A DNA stretch of 64,000 bases, from IMG/VR virus record IMGVR_UViG_3300034158_000010, positions 21,303-85,302 of that record; one strand, written 5' to 3'. The notes under the pieces were generated by a model. It saw only the letters and a program-made list of their open reading frames with translations. It did not search any database and was not told the DNA's origin. Below are positions 1-7,219 of the stretch, in pieces. Within the stretch, counting starts at the first letter, position 1. Every line of letters begins with the position of its first letter. A program made the position numbers and the translations under genes. Source of the DNA: a virus.

Positions 1-94
1 GGGTCCGGGTAGGGGGACTTGACGTGCCAACGTGTTAAGTAGTAGTTCTCTCATGATACCGTCTCGAGTTAGTGATCTACATAATTGGTCAACG

Positions 95-178
95 CGGCAT
101 AAGAGAACTCCCGAAGGAGTCCTCAAATACCAATGGGTCCTTCTGAGCAGCTTCAGTTTGCGACGGAGAGGCTTTTAT
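95..178. repeat. Imperfect direct repeat, copy A
   Basis: About 84 bases that match 1140-1223 at roughly four positions in five. The first 30 bases (CGGCATAAGAGAACTCCC and onward through the hairpin) are nearly identical in both copies, and a second conserved block (CAGCTTCAGT then TGCGA and GGAG) follows. The copies bracket the kelch gene. Each contains a hairpin terminator for the minus strand. Confidence 0.8.
103..124 (-). terminator. Hairpin terminator after the kelch gene
   Basis: Inverted repeat with a CGAA/TTCG loop; on the minus strand the stem is followed by TTATGCCG, the same tail seen after other terminators here. It lies about 60 bases downstream of the minus-strand kelch gene. 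Confidence 0.6.
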
Positions 179-183
179 GTTTA

Positions 184-1092
184 CTACGTCACTTGGAACC
201 GCCAGATATCTTTAAAGATAGTTGAACTAGACAACACCCCACCACCGTACATGTAAATACCACCACGGTATGTAGTCAAGCCGTAACCATATCGTGCGGC
301 TGGCCCGCCGGATGGCTGGGTTATAGTCGTCCAAGTTGTACCATCAAAGGTACACATTCGATCAACGGTTTCACCAGAACCTAGGCCATCATAAATATAA
401 GCTACCCCATCAAACACGGCTGCACGAACCTCAGATGTCTTATAGGGTGCAACTGGCATCACTGCCCATGTATTAGTAGCTATCGTGTATTTCCATACAC
501 TGGTTTGAGGAGCACCATTTTGTTCTATCCGGCCATGTGTGTAGTAAATGGAGGTAGGTTCCAACTGGAACAATGCACCAGCATAGCGCTGTGCCGGTAG
601 CTTTGCTAACGTCGTCCAAGCATCCGTAGACGGATCATATCGGCGTACAACATCAGTGAGATTGACGTTTGAATTTAGCCAACCGCCCGCAACGTAGATC
701 TGGTCGCCCACAACTAAACTTGAACCCGCTACAAGGTATGGTGTGTAGGGTGCTAACGTGGTCCATTCACCAGTAACGGTGTCGTAGCAATTGTGCGTAC
801 TAACCGATACATTCGTACCACCGGCGATGATGTGAATCTTGGTGCCAACTGCTTCCATTACTACCTGTGTTCGTGCTGGGGCACCACTTAAAGGAGTGAG
901 GGTGTTCGTAGGGACGTTCAGTTTATAAAAGGCTGACGTGCTACCAGAGGCGTTTGTGCCACCGTAGATATAAATGTCGTCACCGATCGTTACCATCCGC
1001 ACGTAGTTCACAGCCTGCAACTCGGGGAAATTAAGTTGTGCCCAACCTAGGGGAAGTTTAGGTTTATCAGGCATGAATAATAGCTCTATCAT
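184..1092 (-). CDS. Kelch-repeat beta-propeller protein
   Basis: 302 residues made almost entirely of kelch-type repeats. Six blades can be counted from recurring 'IYIYGG', 'IHIIAGG', 'IYVAGG', 'IYYTHG', 'AYIYDG' and 'IYMYGG' strands, each followed about 25-30 residues later by an aromatic 'W' strand (for example 'EWTTLAP', 'AWTTLAK', 'TWAVMPV'). That fits a six-bladed propeller. There is no signal peptide or membrane segment. The start is the ATG preceded by GGAGGG; an in-frame ATG 6 codons later is possible. Propellers of this kind bind proteins or glycans; a fibre or receptor-binding role on the virion, or interaction with a host protein, are both inferences. The gene stands alone between two copies of a repeat, suggesting a replaceable cassette. 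Confidence 0.8.
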   Translation of the reverse strand: MIELLFMPDKPKLPLGWAQLNFPELQAVNYVRMVTIGDDIYIYGGTNASGSTSAFYKLNVPTNTLTPLSGAPARTQVVMEAVGTKIHIIAGGTNVSVSTHNCYDTVTGEWTTLAPYTPYLVAGSSLVVGDQIYVAGGWLNSNVNLTDVVRRYDPSTDAWTTLAKLPAQRYAGALFQLEPTSIYYTHGRIEQNGAPQTSVWKYTIATNTWAVMPVAPYKTSEVRAAVFDGVAYIYDGLGSGETVDRMCTFDGTTWTTITQPSGGPAARYGYGLTTYRGGIYMYGGGVLSSSTIFKDIWRFQVT

Positions 1093-1139
1093 AGTGACCC
1101 TCCATTCATGGTCATACTATCATCCATTTAAGGCCGAGA

Positions 1140-1223
1140 CGGCATAAGAGAACTCCCGAAGGAGTCCTCGAATACCACTTCGGTCTACCACAACAGCTTC
1201 AGTATGCGATGGAGGACCCTTAA
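1140..1223. repeat. Imperfect direct repeat, copy B
   Basis: Second copy of the repeat at 95-178. It sits between the tRNA cluster and the kelch gene, so the pair flanks the kelch gene exactly. Confidence 0.8.
1148..1169 (-). terminator. Hairpin terminator after the tRNA cluster
   Basis: Same hairpin as at 103-124, within repeat copy B. It lies about 60 bases downstream of the last tRNA on the minus strand. Confidence 0.6.
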
Positions 1224-1227
1224 GTAA

Positions 1228-1303
1228 TGGCACGCATCCCAAGAATCGAACTTGGAACCTACGGTTTTGGAGACCGTCGCTCTGCCAATTGAGCTAGACA
1301 CGT
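1228..1303 (-). tRNA. tRNA-Trp (anticodon CCA)
   Basis: 76 bases with encoded 3' CCA. Acceptor ACGTGTC pairs with GATGCGT (two wobbles), D arm GCTC/GAGC, anticodon loop CTCCAAA, T arm CCAAG-TTCGATT-CTTGG. Trp has a single codon (UGG), so carriage may serve codon supply or replace a host tRNA cleaved by defence; that is inference. Confidence 0.93.
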
Positions 1304-1306
1304 AAA

Positions 1307-1382
1307 TGGCTCCATGACCTGGACTCGAACCAGGGACAAACGGATTAACAGTCCGTTGCTCTACCAACTGAGCTATCATGGA
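1307..1382 (-). tRNA. tRNA-Asn (anticodon GTT)
   Basis: 76 bases with encoded CCA. Acceptor TCCATGA/TCATGGA, anticodon arm ACGGA-CTGTTAA-TCCGT, T arm CCTGG-TTCGAGT-CCAGG. Only three bases separate it from the Trp gene, so the two are probably processed from one transcript. Confidence 0.95.
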
Positions 1383-1388
1383 ATGTGG

Positions 1389-1556
1389 CTATGCAACTTT
1401 ACCTTCACGCTCATCAAGAGTGTAGTCGGCATCGTTGACGGCTTCTTTCAAAGCCTGATGGTCAAGTTTAAGGTTCTTCCAGCTAAGTCGATCACAGCAT
1501 CGACAATCAGCGGGACCAAAGTTATCAAGTGGACGTTGTTTGATTTTCACTTTCAT
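1389..1556 (-). CDS. Small protein encoded inside the tRNA cluster
   Basis: 55 residues starting MKVKIKQRPL; the ATG is preceded by GAGGT at a usable distance, so I prefer it to a longer open frame that would run back through the tRNA-like gene. It holds a 'CRCC' cysteine cluster near residue 20 and an acidic C-terminal third. No family recognised. It is transcribed in the same direction as the tRNAs around it. Confidence 0.5.
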   Translation of the reverse strand: MKVKIKQRPLDNFGPADCRCCDRLSWKNLKLDHQALKEAVNDADYTLDEREGKVA

Positions 1557-1585
1557 AGCTTTTACCTCGAGAATAAATCGAGTTA

Positions 1586-1664
1586 TAGTAACAGCGAGTA
1601 TCGAAGTCGCACACAGCCACGGATTGGTTACCGGAGCCTGTCCTACCAATTGGACGATGTCACT
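1586..1664 (-). pseudogene. Degenerate tRNA-like gene
   Basis: The acceptor arms AGTGACA and TGTTACT pair over seven bases, the D arm GTCC-AATTGGTA-GGAC is intact and a TTCGATA T loop is present with a four-of-five base-pair stem. The 28 bases where the anticodon arm and variable loop belong do not fold into a standard 5-base stem with a 7-base loop, no anticodon can be assigned, and there is no encoded CCA (the 3' end reads TAA), unlike the three neighbours. Either a decayed tRNA or one with an unusual anticodon arm. Confidence 0.55.
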
Positions 1665-1676
1665 ATAACTTGAAAA

Positions 1677-1761
1677 TGGTGGAGAGACAAGGATTCGAAC
1701 CTTGGAAGAATTAACGCCGGATTTACAGTCCGGTCCCTTTGAGCCGCTCGGGAATCTCTCC
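1677..1761 (-). tRNA. tRNA-Tyr (anticodon GTA)
   Basis: 85 bases with a long variable arm, as expected for bacterial tRNA-Tyr. Acceptor GGAGAGA/TCTCTCC, discriminator A, encoded CCA, anticodon arm CCGGA-CTGTAAA-TCCGG, T loop TTCGAAT. Confidence 0.95.
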
Positions 1762-1900
1762 TAAAACTGGTGGTCAGTACCTGGCTCTTAACAGGCTGCA
1801 TGCAACTAAGACTGCCCCGACTCGTAAGCAGTGAAGGTTTGTTAAGACGGCATGGTCTTACATAGTATTACATAACCAGTATAGTTTTAATTTATACTGT

Positions 1901-1920
1901 CCCCTACCCGAAGGTAGGGG
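1901..1920 (-). terminator. Hairpin CCCCTACC-CGAA-GGTAGGGG
   Basis: Perfect 8-base stem with a CGAA/TTCG loop just after the stop of the minus-strand gene 1927-2169. No clear T tract follows on the minus strand. The 1762-1926 interval otherwise holds no gene that I can support. Confidence 0.5.
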
Positions 1921-1926
1921 TATGTA

Positions 1927-2169
1927 TCAACGGTTCCAGATATCACCAAGTTTTACACGGTTGGTAGGTCTGGCACCAGAGGTGTAGTAGTTAACACCGT
2001 ATGGACTTGCAGCTACACACGGGGTATATGGGATACCCTTCTCCTCACAGATCTTTCGGAAAGCATCCTCCGACTCTTTAAACTTACGTACCATCTCCAG
2101 AGCCTTAGCTCGTGCATTGGGGTCACATGGACGTTTCTTGAGATCAGACAATTTGAATACTGGGATCAT
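1927..2169 (-). CDS. Hypothetical protein, 80 aa
   Basis: Charged, helical N-terminal half ('ARAKALEMVRKFKES') and a tyrosine/glycine-rich C-terminal half. No family recognised. Follows the 268-residue gene with a 4-base gap and an AGG-type ribosome site, so it is likely co-transcribed with it. Confidence 0.65.
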   Translation of the reverse strand: MIPVFKLSDLKKRPCDPNARAKALEMVRKFKESEDAFRKICEEKGIPYTPCVAASPYGVNYYTSGARPTNRVKLGDIWNR

Positions 2170-2173
2170 TGGA

Positions 2174-2980
2174 TTAACCTAGGAATACAAGACGGGTGTT
2201 CTGACGACCAAGCTTAGCCATCAAGCGGTACAGGTTGTTCAGGTTCAATTGGTTAGCGTGAATGTAGCGACTAACCCCGACGATAACCAGTAGATTGAAG
2301 TTCTTTTGGAACGATCTGATGTTCACCAGTTCGTTGGCCAGGATTCGACCTTCAGCTAACCACTTGGTGTCATCGTAAGCATCGTCTTCAATAGACTCGT
2401 ACTGTCCGGCATTCAGAAAACGCATCGCAGCGCGGGTGTCGGTTGGGTAGAGGCGTACCACGCCTTCCTCGATCACGTCCTTCTGGTTGTTAGCCAACTG
2501 CATCAATTGATCAAAGGATGGAATGAGGTCATCCTTACCATGTTCATCGGAATAACGGCTACCGTCGATAGCTACCATTTCATCACCGTGGTGCATACGC
2601 AGCCAATCTACAACTTTCCATTCAGTGCCTTCAACGATGTCACCACTGATAAAGGTAGCTTCATCACGGAACTTGGTCCAAGCTGGAGCTTCGTGTCGAT
2701 TCGCTGTATTCGTAAGGTAAACACTTCGGTGGAATTTACGGGCGATCAATTTAGCGAGGGCTTCTTCCTGCGTCAGATCACGGTCTTCATTAGCAAACTC
2801 AGTTGCATCGATGTCAGGGGTGAAGTAATGGAAAAGAGCGTCTACAGATACTCGCTCGGCATGAGACACGGGAATTGGGTCAGTGTCGATGGTGTATGTA
2901 CCATGACGCCCTGCTAGGCAATACATCGGTTTGTAATCAGCTTGTGCTACAGGTGATGCTTCTTCTTTACGACTTATCAT
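2174..2980 (-). CDS. Hypothetical protein, 268 aa
   Basis: Soluble, acidic-to-neutral protein without signal or membrane segments. An AGGA ribosome site precedes the ATG. The sequence contains a 'VDWLRMHHGDEMVAIDGSRY' stretch that I cannot tie to a family. Lies in the minus-strand block with the inner-head candidate, but its role is unknown. Confidence 0.75.
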   Translation of the reverse strand: MISRKEEASPVAQADYKPMYCLAGRHGTYTIDTDPIPVSHAERVSVDALFHYFTPDIDATEFANEDRDLTQEEALAKLIARKFHRSVYLTNTANRHEAPAWTKFRDEATFISGDIVEGTEWKVVDWLRMHHGDEMVAIDGSRYSDEHGKDDLIPSFDQLMQLANNQKDVIEEGVVRLYPTDTRAAMRFLNAGQYESIEDDAYDDTKWLAEGRILANELVNIRSFQKNFNLLVIVGVSRYIHANQLNLNNLYRLMAKLGRQNTRLVFLG

Positions 2981-3078
2981 TTCTGTATCCTATTCCCATA
3001 CTGGGATGTGGTTTCAGTTTATGTAGCGATAGTGCTACAGTTTATTATCCACATCAGTAAAGTTTGAGACGGCATAAA

Positions 3079-3110
3079 ACCCACCGTCCAGGTTAGAGGA
3101 CAGTGGGTTC
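3079..3110 (-). terminator. Terminator of the 801-aa gene
   Basis: Imperfect stem AACCCAC-CGTCC / GGAC-AGTGGGTT; on the minus strand the stem is followed by TTTTATGCCG. Placed 55 bases after the stop of the minus-strand gene at 3165. Confidence 0.65.
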
Positions 3111-3164
3111 CACACGGCTTACTAGTTTTACCAAGTAAATCAAGGTGTTACATATAATTGCTAA

Positions 3165-5570
3165 TTACGCCTGATGTTTGTTAACCAACGTGAGGTAGTT
3201 AGCCAGGTCTTCCAGAATCAACTCCAGACGAACCGTTACTTGGTGTAGGCAATCGAACGGATCATTGGATACGTGGGCGTGCATACGTAGCTTGTTCATC
3301 ACCTCAACGGCTTTATCACTTTGGGAATAACCACGGTAAGGGGCATCGGTAAAGTCTGGACCATGACCATACATCTCGTAGTGACCATCTTCGGCAATAC
3401 GGATCAGGTTAGCGGTATTGGTAATCAACTTCTTAAGAGCACCTACCTTACCAGTTGGAACTTCGTCGATCTCAACGGTAGCGGAACCTGCACGATGGGC
3501 CTCACGACTAAAGCCTTCCTCACCATCTTCCCAGTTATCCTTACCCCAGATAACGAAGTCATGAGAGTTAGAGAATACGTCGAAGTATGGCTTGGGTTCG
3601 TCCGCCTGCATTTTCTTCAATAGCTCAACGAACTCGTCTTCACGGTCAGCGTTACCATTAAATGCATCAAGCTTAGAAGCCCACTTGTTTTCCCAAGCTT
3701 CCAACTTCTGGTCGTACTTACTCAGGTCCTTGATGATCTTATCGTACGCCAGTACGTCACGCTGAAGATCAGCGATCCAATTCGGGTTATACTTACCGTT
3801 GGACAAGAAGATGGCTGTCTTAGAACCCGTCATGGTAACGGCAGGGAGAGCTGTGTCTGGACCATTAGTAAACTTAGCCGCTACGTCGATAGACGCAATG
3901 GGTAGTTCAGCTACGATCTCAGCTTTCTTAGGACCCGAGAAAAGTTTCTTCAGTGTGTCGAAGATACCTTCATTGGAAGCCACCAGATACGTCTCACAAG
4001 CTGCCTTAAGCTCCTGAGTAGTTGGGATAGTCGGTTCGTTGAAAGCTTCAAAGCTATTAGTGGTTACGTTGGTAATGGACTTACCAATGTAGTTAACCAA
4101 CGAGTCAGCGATGTTCTCAGCATTGATCCATGCAGCGTGTGTAGTGATACGTTGCTTGATCTCGGCATTCACCATGTAGGTGATCGTTGAGTATGCTTGT
4201 TCTAATCGTGAAATAGCCGCGTAAATAGGGGCATGATCTGGATTAGGAACGTGTGGTGCATGCGGAGTGGATGGACGAGGGGCGTACAAAGACTTAACGT
4301 AAGCAGCGTTAGGTAACGACATGCTAACCCGGAGACTACCCTCGTAAGTTGTTTGGACACCGTGTACCGTGCCAATCAAATCACTGAACATACGAACTTC
4401 AACTTTAGTCAAAGCATCGCCCGTTTGTGATACGAGTTCCGTTTCCATCAACTCAGGTTCTTTCAAGTTAATGTTCAAGCGGATCATGTATGGATTGATG
4501 CGGGCAATGGCTAGATCCAATGGCGCCGTTGAAGTCTGTCTTCCGTTCGAATACATGCTCAGGGCGTTAACCGCAATCTTTAACGCATCTTTAATCTTCA
4601 ACATCTCACGAGAGTTATGTTGCGACACCGCATTAACCGCAGCCTTATAACGCTGTACGTAGCTCTGTGCTGTCTGTGGGGTGAAGTCTGGCAAAGCCCG
4701 ATAGTTGACCTGACCTAGTGTATACTTCTGGCGAGACAGCCACGTAGGGTCACCGATAGTGCGACGGAGTTTATTACGTAAGTCTGGATCTTTACCAACC
4801 AAGTGGATCTTAGTCGGGCGATTTGCAAAGAAGTCTTTAATACTCTGCCAGATACCTTCTACCGAAACTACGTCCCCAACGGGGGTATAAACGATAGCTG
4901 GATCGTTAACAATGTTTTCCAAACCGATAGCCATGAATTGACGGGCCACTGGGTCTAGACCGTCTGCGCCTGCATCGGTGATTTGTTTTTCGTACTGCTT
5001 TACGGTCTTAGACATTTTAGTCTCTCGTTGGGGTTGCTGTTCAAGGCTAACCGTATTCCGGTAAGCGTATAGTAGTTGTAGGCGTTTGTTTGCCTGTTCG
5101 TAATAGCGTTCCATACCAGGCTTAATCAGGATCACACCTTTGACGTTCTTACCAGCGTAGTCTTCACGAAGCATTCGCATGATGTAAGAATTCAAGCCCT
5201 TACCTTCTTGGGCATACTTCTTAAGGTATCCCATCGACTCAGGCGTTGTTGATTTTAAGGTATAGATGTAACGTGAACCCGTGGTGAAGTTAACAACCAT
5301 CCAGTCTGGACCGTAATCATAACTAGCCACCCCAGAGTTACCGCCAATGTTAGCATAAGCATAACCCGGACGATTGTCGTCGAGCAGTTGAGCTACCGCT
5401 GCTGGAGTAACCCCTAGTTCCTCAGCTACTTCCTCATCGGTATCTTTCCAATAAGTACTAACGGTGTTAGCTGCCTCGTCCCAGTACTTCTGTATTACAT
5501 CTAGTGCATCCTCTATGGATACTTTCAGTGGGTATTCTACCCTCTGGATTAATCGGTCAAGGCTGGTCAT
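3165..5570 (-). CDS. Probable inner-head virion protein with two prohead-protease-type sites and an N-terminal KTSC-like domain
   Basis: 801 residues. Residues ~72-146 resemble a KTSC domain (a strand 'WMVVNFTTGSRYIY' followed by 'YLKKYAQEGKGLNSYIM'). A second part begins at Met186 ('MSKTVKQYEKQ'), which could be a separate start although its ribosome site (GAGAGA) is weak. After it come two similar junctions, 'SVE-GIWQSIKDFF' at Glu238 and 'SNE-GIFDTLKKLF' at Glu534. In phiKZ-like phages the prohead protease is known to cut after S/A-x-E, so I read these as cleavage sites that release mature inner-head segments. A histidine/proline-rich linker lies at ~432-448. The protein thus looks like a fusion of two propeptide-cargo modules behind a KTSC domain. 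Function inferred, not proven. Confidence 0.6.
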   Translation of the reverse strand: MTSLDRLIQRVEYPLKVSIEDALDVIQKYWDEAANTVSTYWKDTDEEVAEELGVTPAAVAQLLDDNRPGYAYANIGGNSGVASYDYGPDWMVVNFTTGSRYIYTLKSTTPESMGYLKKYAQEGKGLNSYIMRMLREDYAGKNVKGVILIKPGMERYYEQANKRLQLLYAYRNTVSLEQQPQRETKMSKTVKQYEKQITDAGADGLDPVARQFMAIGLENIVNDPAIVYTPVGDVVSVEGIWQSIKDFFANRPTKIHLVGKDPDLRNKLRRTIGDPTWLSRQKYTLGQVNYRALPDFTPQTAQSYVQRYKAAVNAVSQHNSREMLKIKDALKIAVNALSMYSNGRQTSTAPLDLAIARINPYMIRLNINLKEPELMETELVSQTGDALTKVEVRMFSDLIGTVHGVQTTYEGSLRVSMSLPNAAYVKSLYAPRPSTPHAPHVPNPDHAPIYAAISRLEQAYSTITYMVNAEIKQRITTHAAWINAENIADSLVNYIGKSITNVTTNSFEAFNEPTIPTTQELKAACETYLVASNEGIFDTLKKLFSGPKKAEIVAELPIASIDVAAKFTNGPDTALPAVTMTGSKTAIFLSNGKYNPNWIADLQRDVLAYDKIIKDLSKYDQKLEAWENKWASKLDAFNGNADREDEFVELLKKMQADEPKPYFDVFSNSHDFVIWGKDNWEDGEEGFSREAHRAGSATVEIDEVPTGKVGALKKLITNTANLIRIAEDGHYEMYGHGPDFTDAPYRGYSQSDKAVEVMNKLRMHAHVSNDPFDCLHQVTVRLELILEDLANYLTLVNKHQA

Positions 5571-5629
5571 CTCAGCTCCATATATTTACTAGTATATGAT
5601 TAAGGGGAGGGTATACTTAACGGCATAAA

Positions 5630-5651
5630 AGCCCTAGCTACGGCTAGGGCT
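5630..5651 (-). terminator. Hairpin terminator
   Basis: AGCCCTAGC-TACG-GCTAGGGCT with A-rich sequence on the left and TTTAT on the right, so it can act on both strands. It lies just past the stop of the minus-strand gene 5662-5889. Confidence 0.7.
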
Positions 5652-5661
5652 TTATATCGCT

Positions 5662-5889
5662 TTACGCAGCTTCTTCGATGCGGTTCATCTTAACGATTAC
5701 CTTCTCACCGTTATGTAGCTTAGCGACAATCGTGGTATGGTCCTGCATCAGAGCTGGTCGAACACCGATGACCGACTTAACATCTGGATGACTATTCTTA
5801 ACTTCTTTAAGTAGTCCTGCCCAAGTCAGGTTGGCATTACCCATTGCGGTCAAAATGTTACCGGCGATAGTTTTATTCAAGTTTTTCAT
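5662..5889 (-). CDS. Hypothetical protein, 75 aa
   Basis: Starts MKNLNKTIAG after an AGGA ribosome site. Basic N-terminus, one 'TTIVAKLHNGEKVIVKMN' beta-like C-terminal stretch. No family recognised. Stands alone between two hairpin terminators. Confidence 0.65.
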   Translation of the reverse strand: MKNLNKTIAGNILTAMGNANLTWAGLLKEVKNSHPDVKSVIGVRPALMQDHTTIVAKLHNGEKVIVKMNRIEEAA

Positions 5890-5923
5890 TTTTTGTATCC
5901 TAATTAGTCAAAGGGGAAATAAA

Positions 5924-5943
5924 GTCCTACCCGAAGGTAGGAC
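5924..5943 (-). terminator. Terminator of nrdB
   Basis: GTCCTACC-CGAA-GGTAGGAC; on the minus strand the stem is followed by TTTATTTCC. It is the first terminator downstream of nrdB. Confidence 0.7.
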
Positions 5944-5980
5944 TCCATACACAAACCAACACTAAAGGAGAAACCACATC

Positions 5981-6013
5981 ATGCAACCCACCAAGTCGCA
6001 CATCATGGAGTAA
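5981..6013 (+). other. Ten-codon mini-ORF with a strong ribosome site
   Basis: ATG CAA CCC ACC AAG and onward to TAA encodes MQPTKSHIME. AAAGGAG lies 10 bases upstream. It is on the plus strand in a gap between minus-strand genes, so it may be chance or a leader peptide. No promoter is seen. Confidence 0.25.
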
Positions 6014-6058
6014 CTTCGGCAATCAGACTCAGTTACATACTATTACTTAAATGTATGC

Positions 6059-7219
6059 TTAAGCCAGATCGAAGTCGAAGGTCTCATCTTCACGGGAAGT
6101 GTCTACAGCGTTTACCATGTACTGGTTGTTGTCAACTTCTTGAGGGCTGGTTTGGTTAGCCGCAAGGTCGAGGTACTCAGTCATGTAAGGGAGTGGGTTC
6201 TTCTCAGGGAATTCCAGAGGGAAGCCGGTGACCAGTTCGAACTGTGCACGCATCTCATCAGTGATGTGATCCTTAGCACCAGTGAAGGTACCAGCAGCGT
6301 TACCGTTGAACAAGACCCATTGGATCATCTTCTTAACAGTTACACCTGGTAGTTCACGACCTTCGGAGAACAGGTAGGTCAACCAATTGACTTCCGTCAT
6401 GATGATTTCCCAGAACAGCTCTACACCTTCAGCCATGGTGTCTTTATAAGCTTGCTGACCACGTGGGGTTTTCAGCATTGCCTTGATGACTTCCTGACCG
6501 AACTGAGCGTGTACTTCGAACTCATCGATAGCGATCTTCTGAACGCCCATCGCGATTGGTTGGAACCGACCCATCTTACCGAAGGCGAAGGTTACAGCAA
6601 ACGATGCCATGAACTGAATACGCTCAAGGTAGTAGAGCGCCAGCAAGAACTTGAAGATCTTGTTGTACAGGTCTTGGTCGTTAGGGATCGTACCGCAAGC
6701 ATAAGCATGTGATGCGTCGTGTGCTTCACCCATTACCTTGGCTACGGCCAGCATACGTTCTTGCGCTTCTTGCACCTTCAGGATTTCATCGAGGATGACC
6801 TGCGGGTTCTTGAAGGAGTTACGCACGATCTCGGAGTAGGTAAGAGCGTGAAGGTTCTCGTTGGAGTTGATCAGTACGTAACCTGCCCAGACGCGGGAGT
6901 CTGTGATTACTGGACCCAAGATGTTAACGATAGCACGAGATGCGGTAGCGTCAGCTTCCCACTGCCATGCCAAGGTCTTAACCATCATGTCGTAGTCACT
7001 ACGGGTAGCGGTCTCGAATTCATGCAGGCAGTCACCATACGGGAATTCGTTCTCGTCCCAGTCCATCATCTTCAAGCGTTTGTACAGGTTGAACAAAACC
7101 GGGTGGTGGTTGTTAATCGAATCGAACAGACCGGGTTCTTGACCGAGGATGATCTCGTTAGAATCGTAGTCAGTTTTTTGGTTGTTAAAGATCTTGATCG
7201 GGAGGTCAACAGTGGACAT
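6059..7219 (-). CDS. nrdB: Class Ia ribonucleotide reductase, small (beta) subunit
   Basis: 386 residues. Provides the diiron-tyrosyl radical for reduction of ribonucleoside diphosphates with NrdA (10216-12507). Motifs visible in order: WE88AD as first metal-ligand region, E121-x2-H124 with the radical tyrosine Y128 in 'ENLHALTYSEIVRN', LE199R in 'YLERIQFMASFA', then 'DEFEVH' with H237. The last motif is odd: the usual beta-subunit spacing is E-x2-H, whereas here glutamates sit 2 and 4 residues before the histidine. The acidic C-terminus 'EDETFDFDLA' fits the tail that docks on the large subunit. Its ATG overlaps the stop of the upstream minus-strand gene (TAATG), implying translational coupling. 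nrdA is about 3 kb away, separated by plus-strand genes. Confidence 0.95.
   Translation of the reverse strand: MSTVDLPIKIFNNQKTDYDSNEIILGQEPGLFDSINNHHPVLFNLYKRLKMMDWDENEFPYGDCLHEFETATRSDYDMMVKTLAWQWEADATASRAIVNILGPVITDSRVWAGYVLINSNENLHALTYSEIVRNSFKNPQVILDEILKVQEAQERMLAVAKVMGEAHDASHAYACGTIPNDQDLYNKIFKFLLALYYLERIQFMASFAVTFAFGKMGRFQPIAMGVQKIAIDEFEVHAQFGQEVIKAMLKTPRGQQAYKDTMAEGVELFWEIIMTEVNWLTYLFSEGRELPGVTVKKMIQWVLFNGNAAGTFTGAKDHITDEMRAQFELVTGFPLEFPEKNPLPYMTEYLDLAANQTSPQEVDNNQYMVNAVDTSREDETFDFDLA

Noticed and set aside
1-90. Possible tRNA or gene end at the left edge
   Set aside because: A GGACTTGAC string recalls a T arm read backwards, but no stem pairs and no anticodon arm is found; I see no supported feature in 1-94.
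1140-1223. Repeat pair 95-178 / 1140-1223 as a CRISPR or insertion-sequence end
   Set aside because: Only two copies, direct rather than inverted, no spacers and no transposase; each copy contains an operon terminator.
1314-1673. 119-codon plus-strand open frame over the tRNA cluster
   Set aside because: It runs antisense through tRNA-Asn and the tRNA-like gene and has no ribosome site.
1762-1860. Possible further tRNA next to tRNA-Tyr
   Set aside because: On the minus strand a CCA end and a partial acceptor pairing can be drawn, but the arms in between are too short (about 46 bases in all) and no T loop is present.
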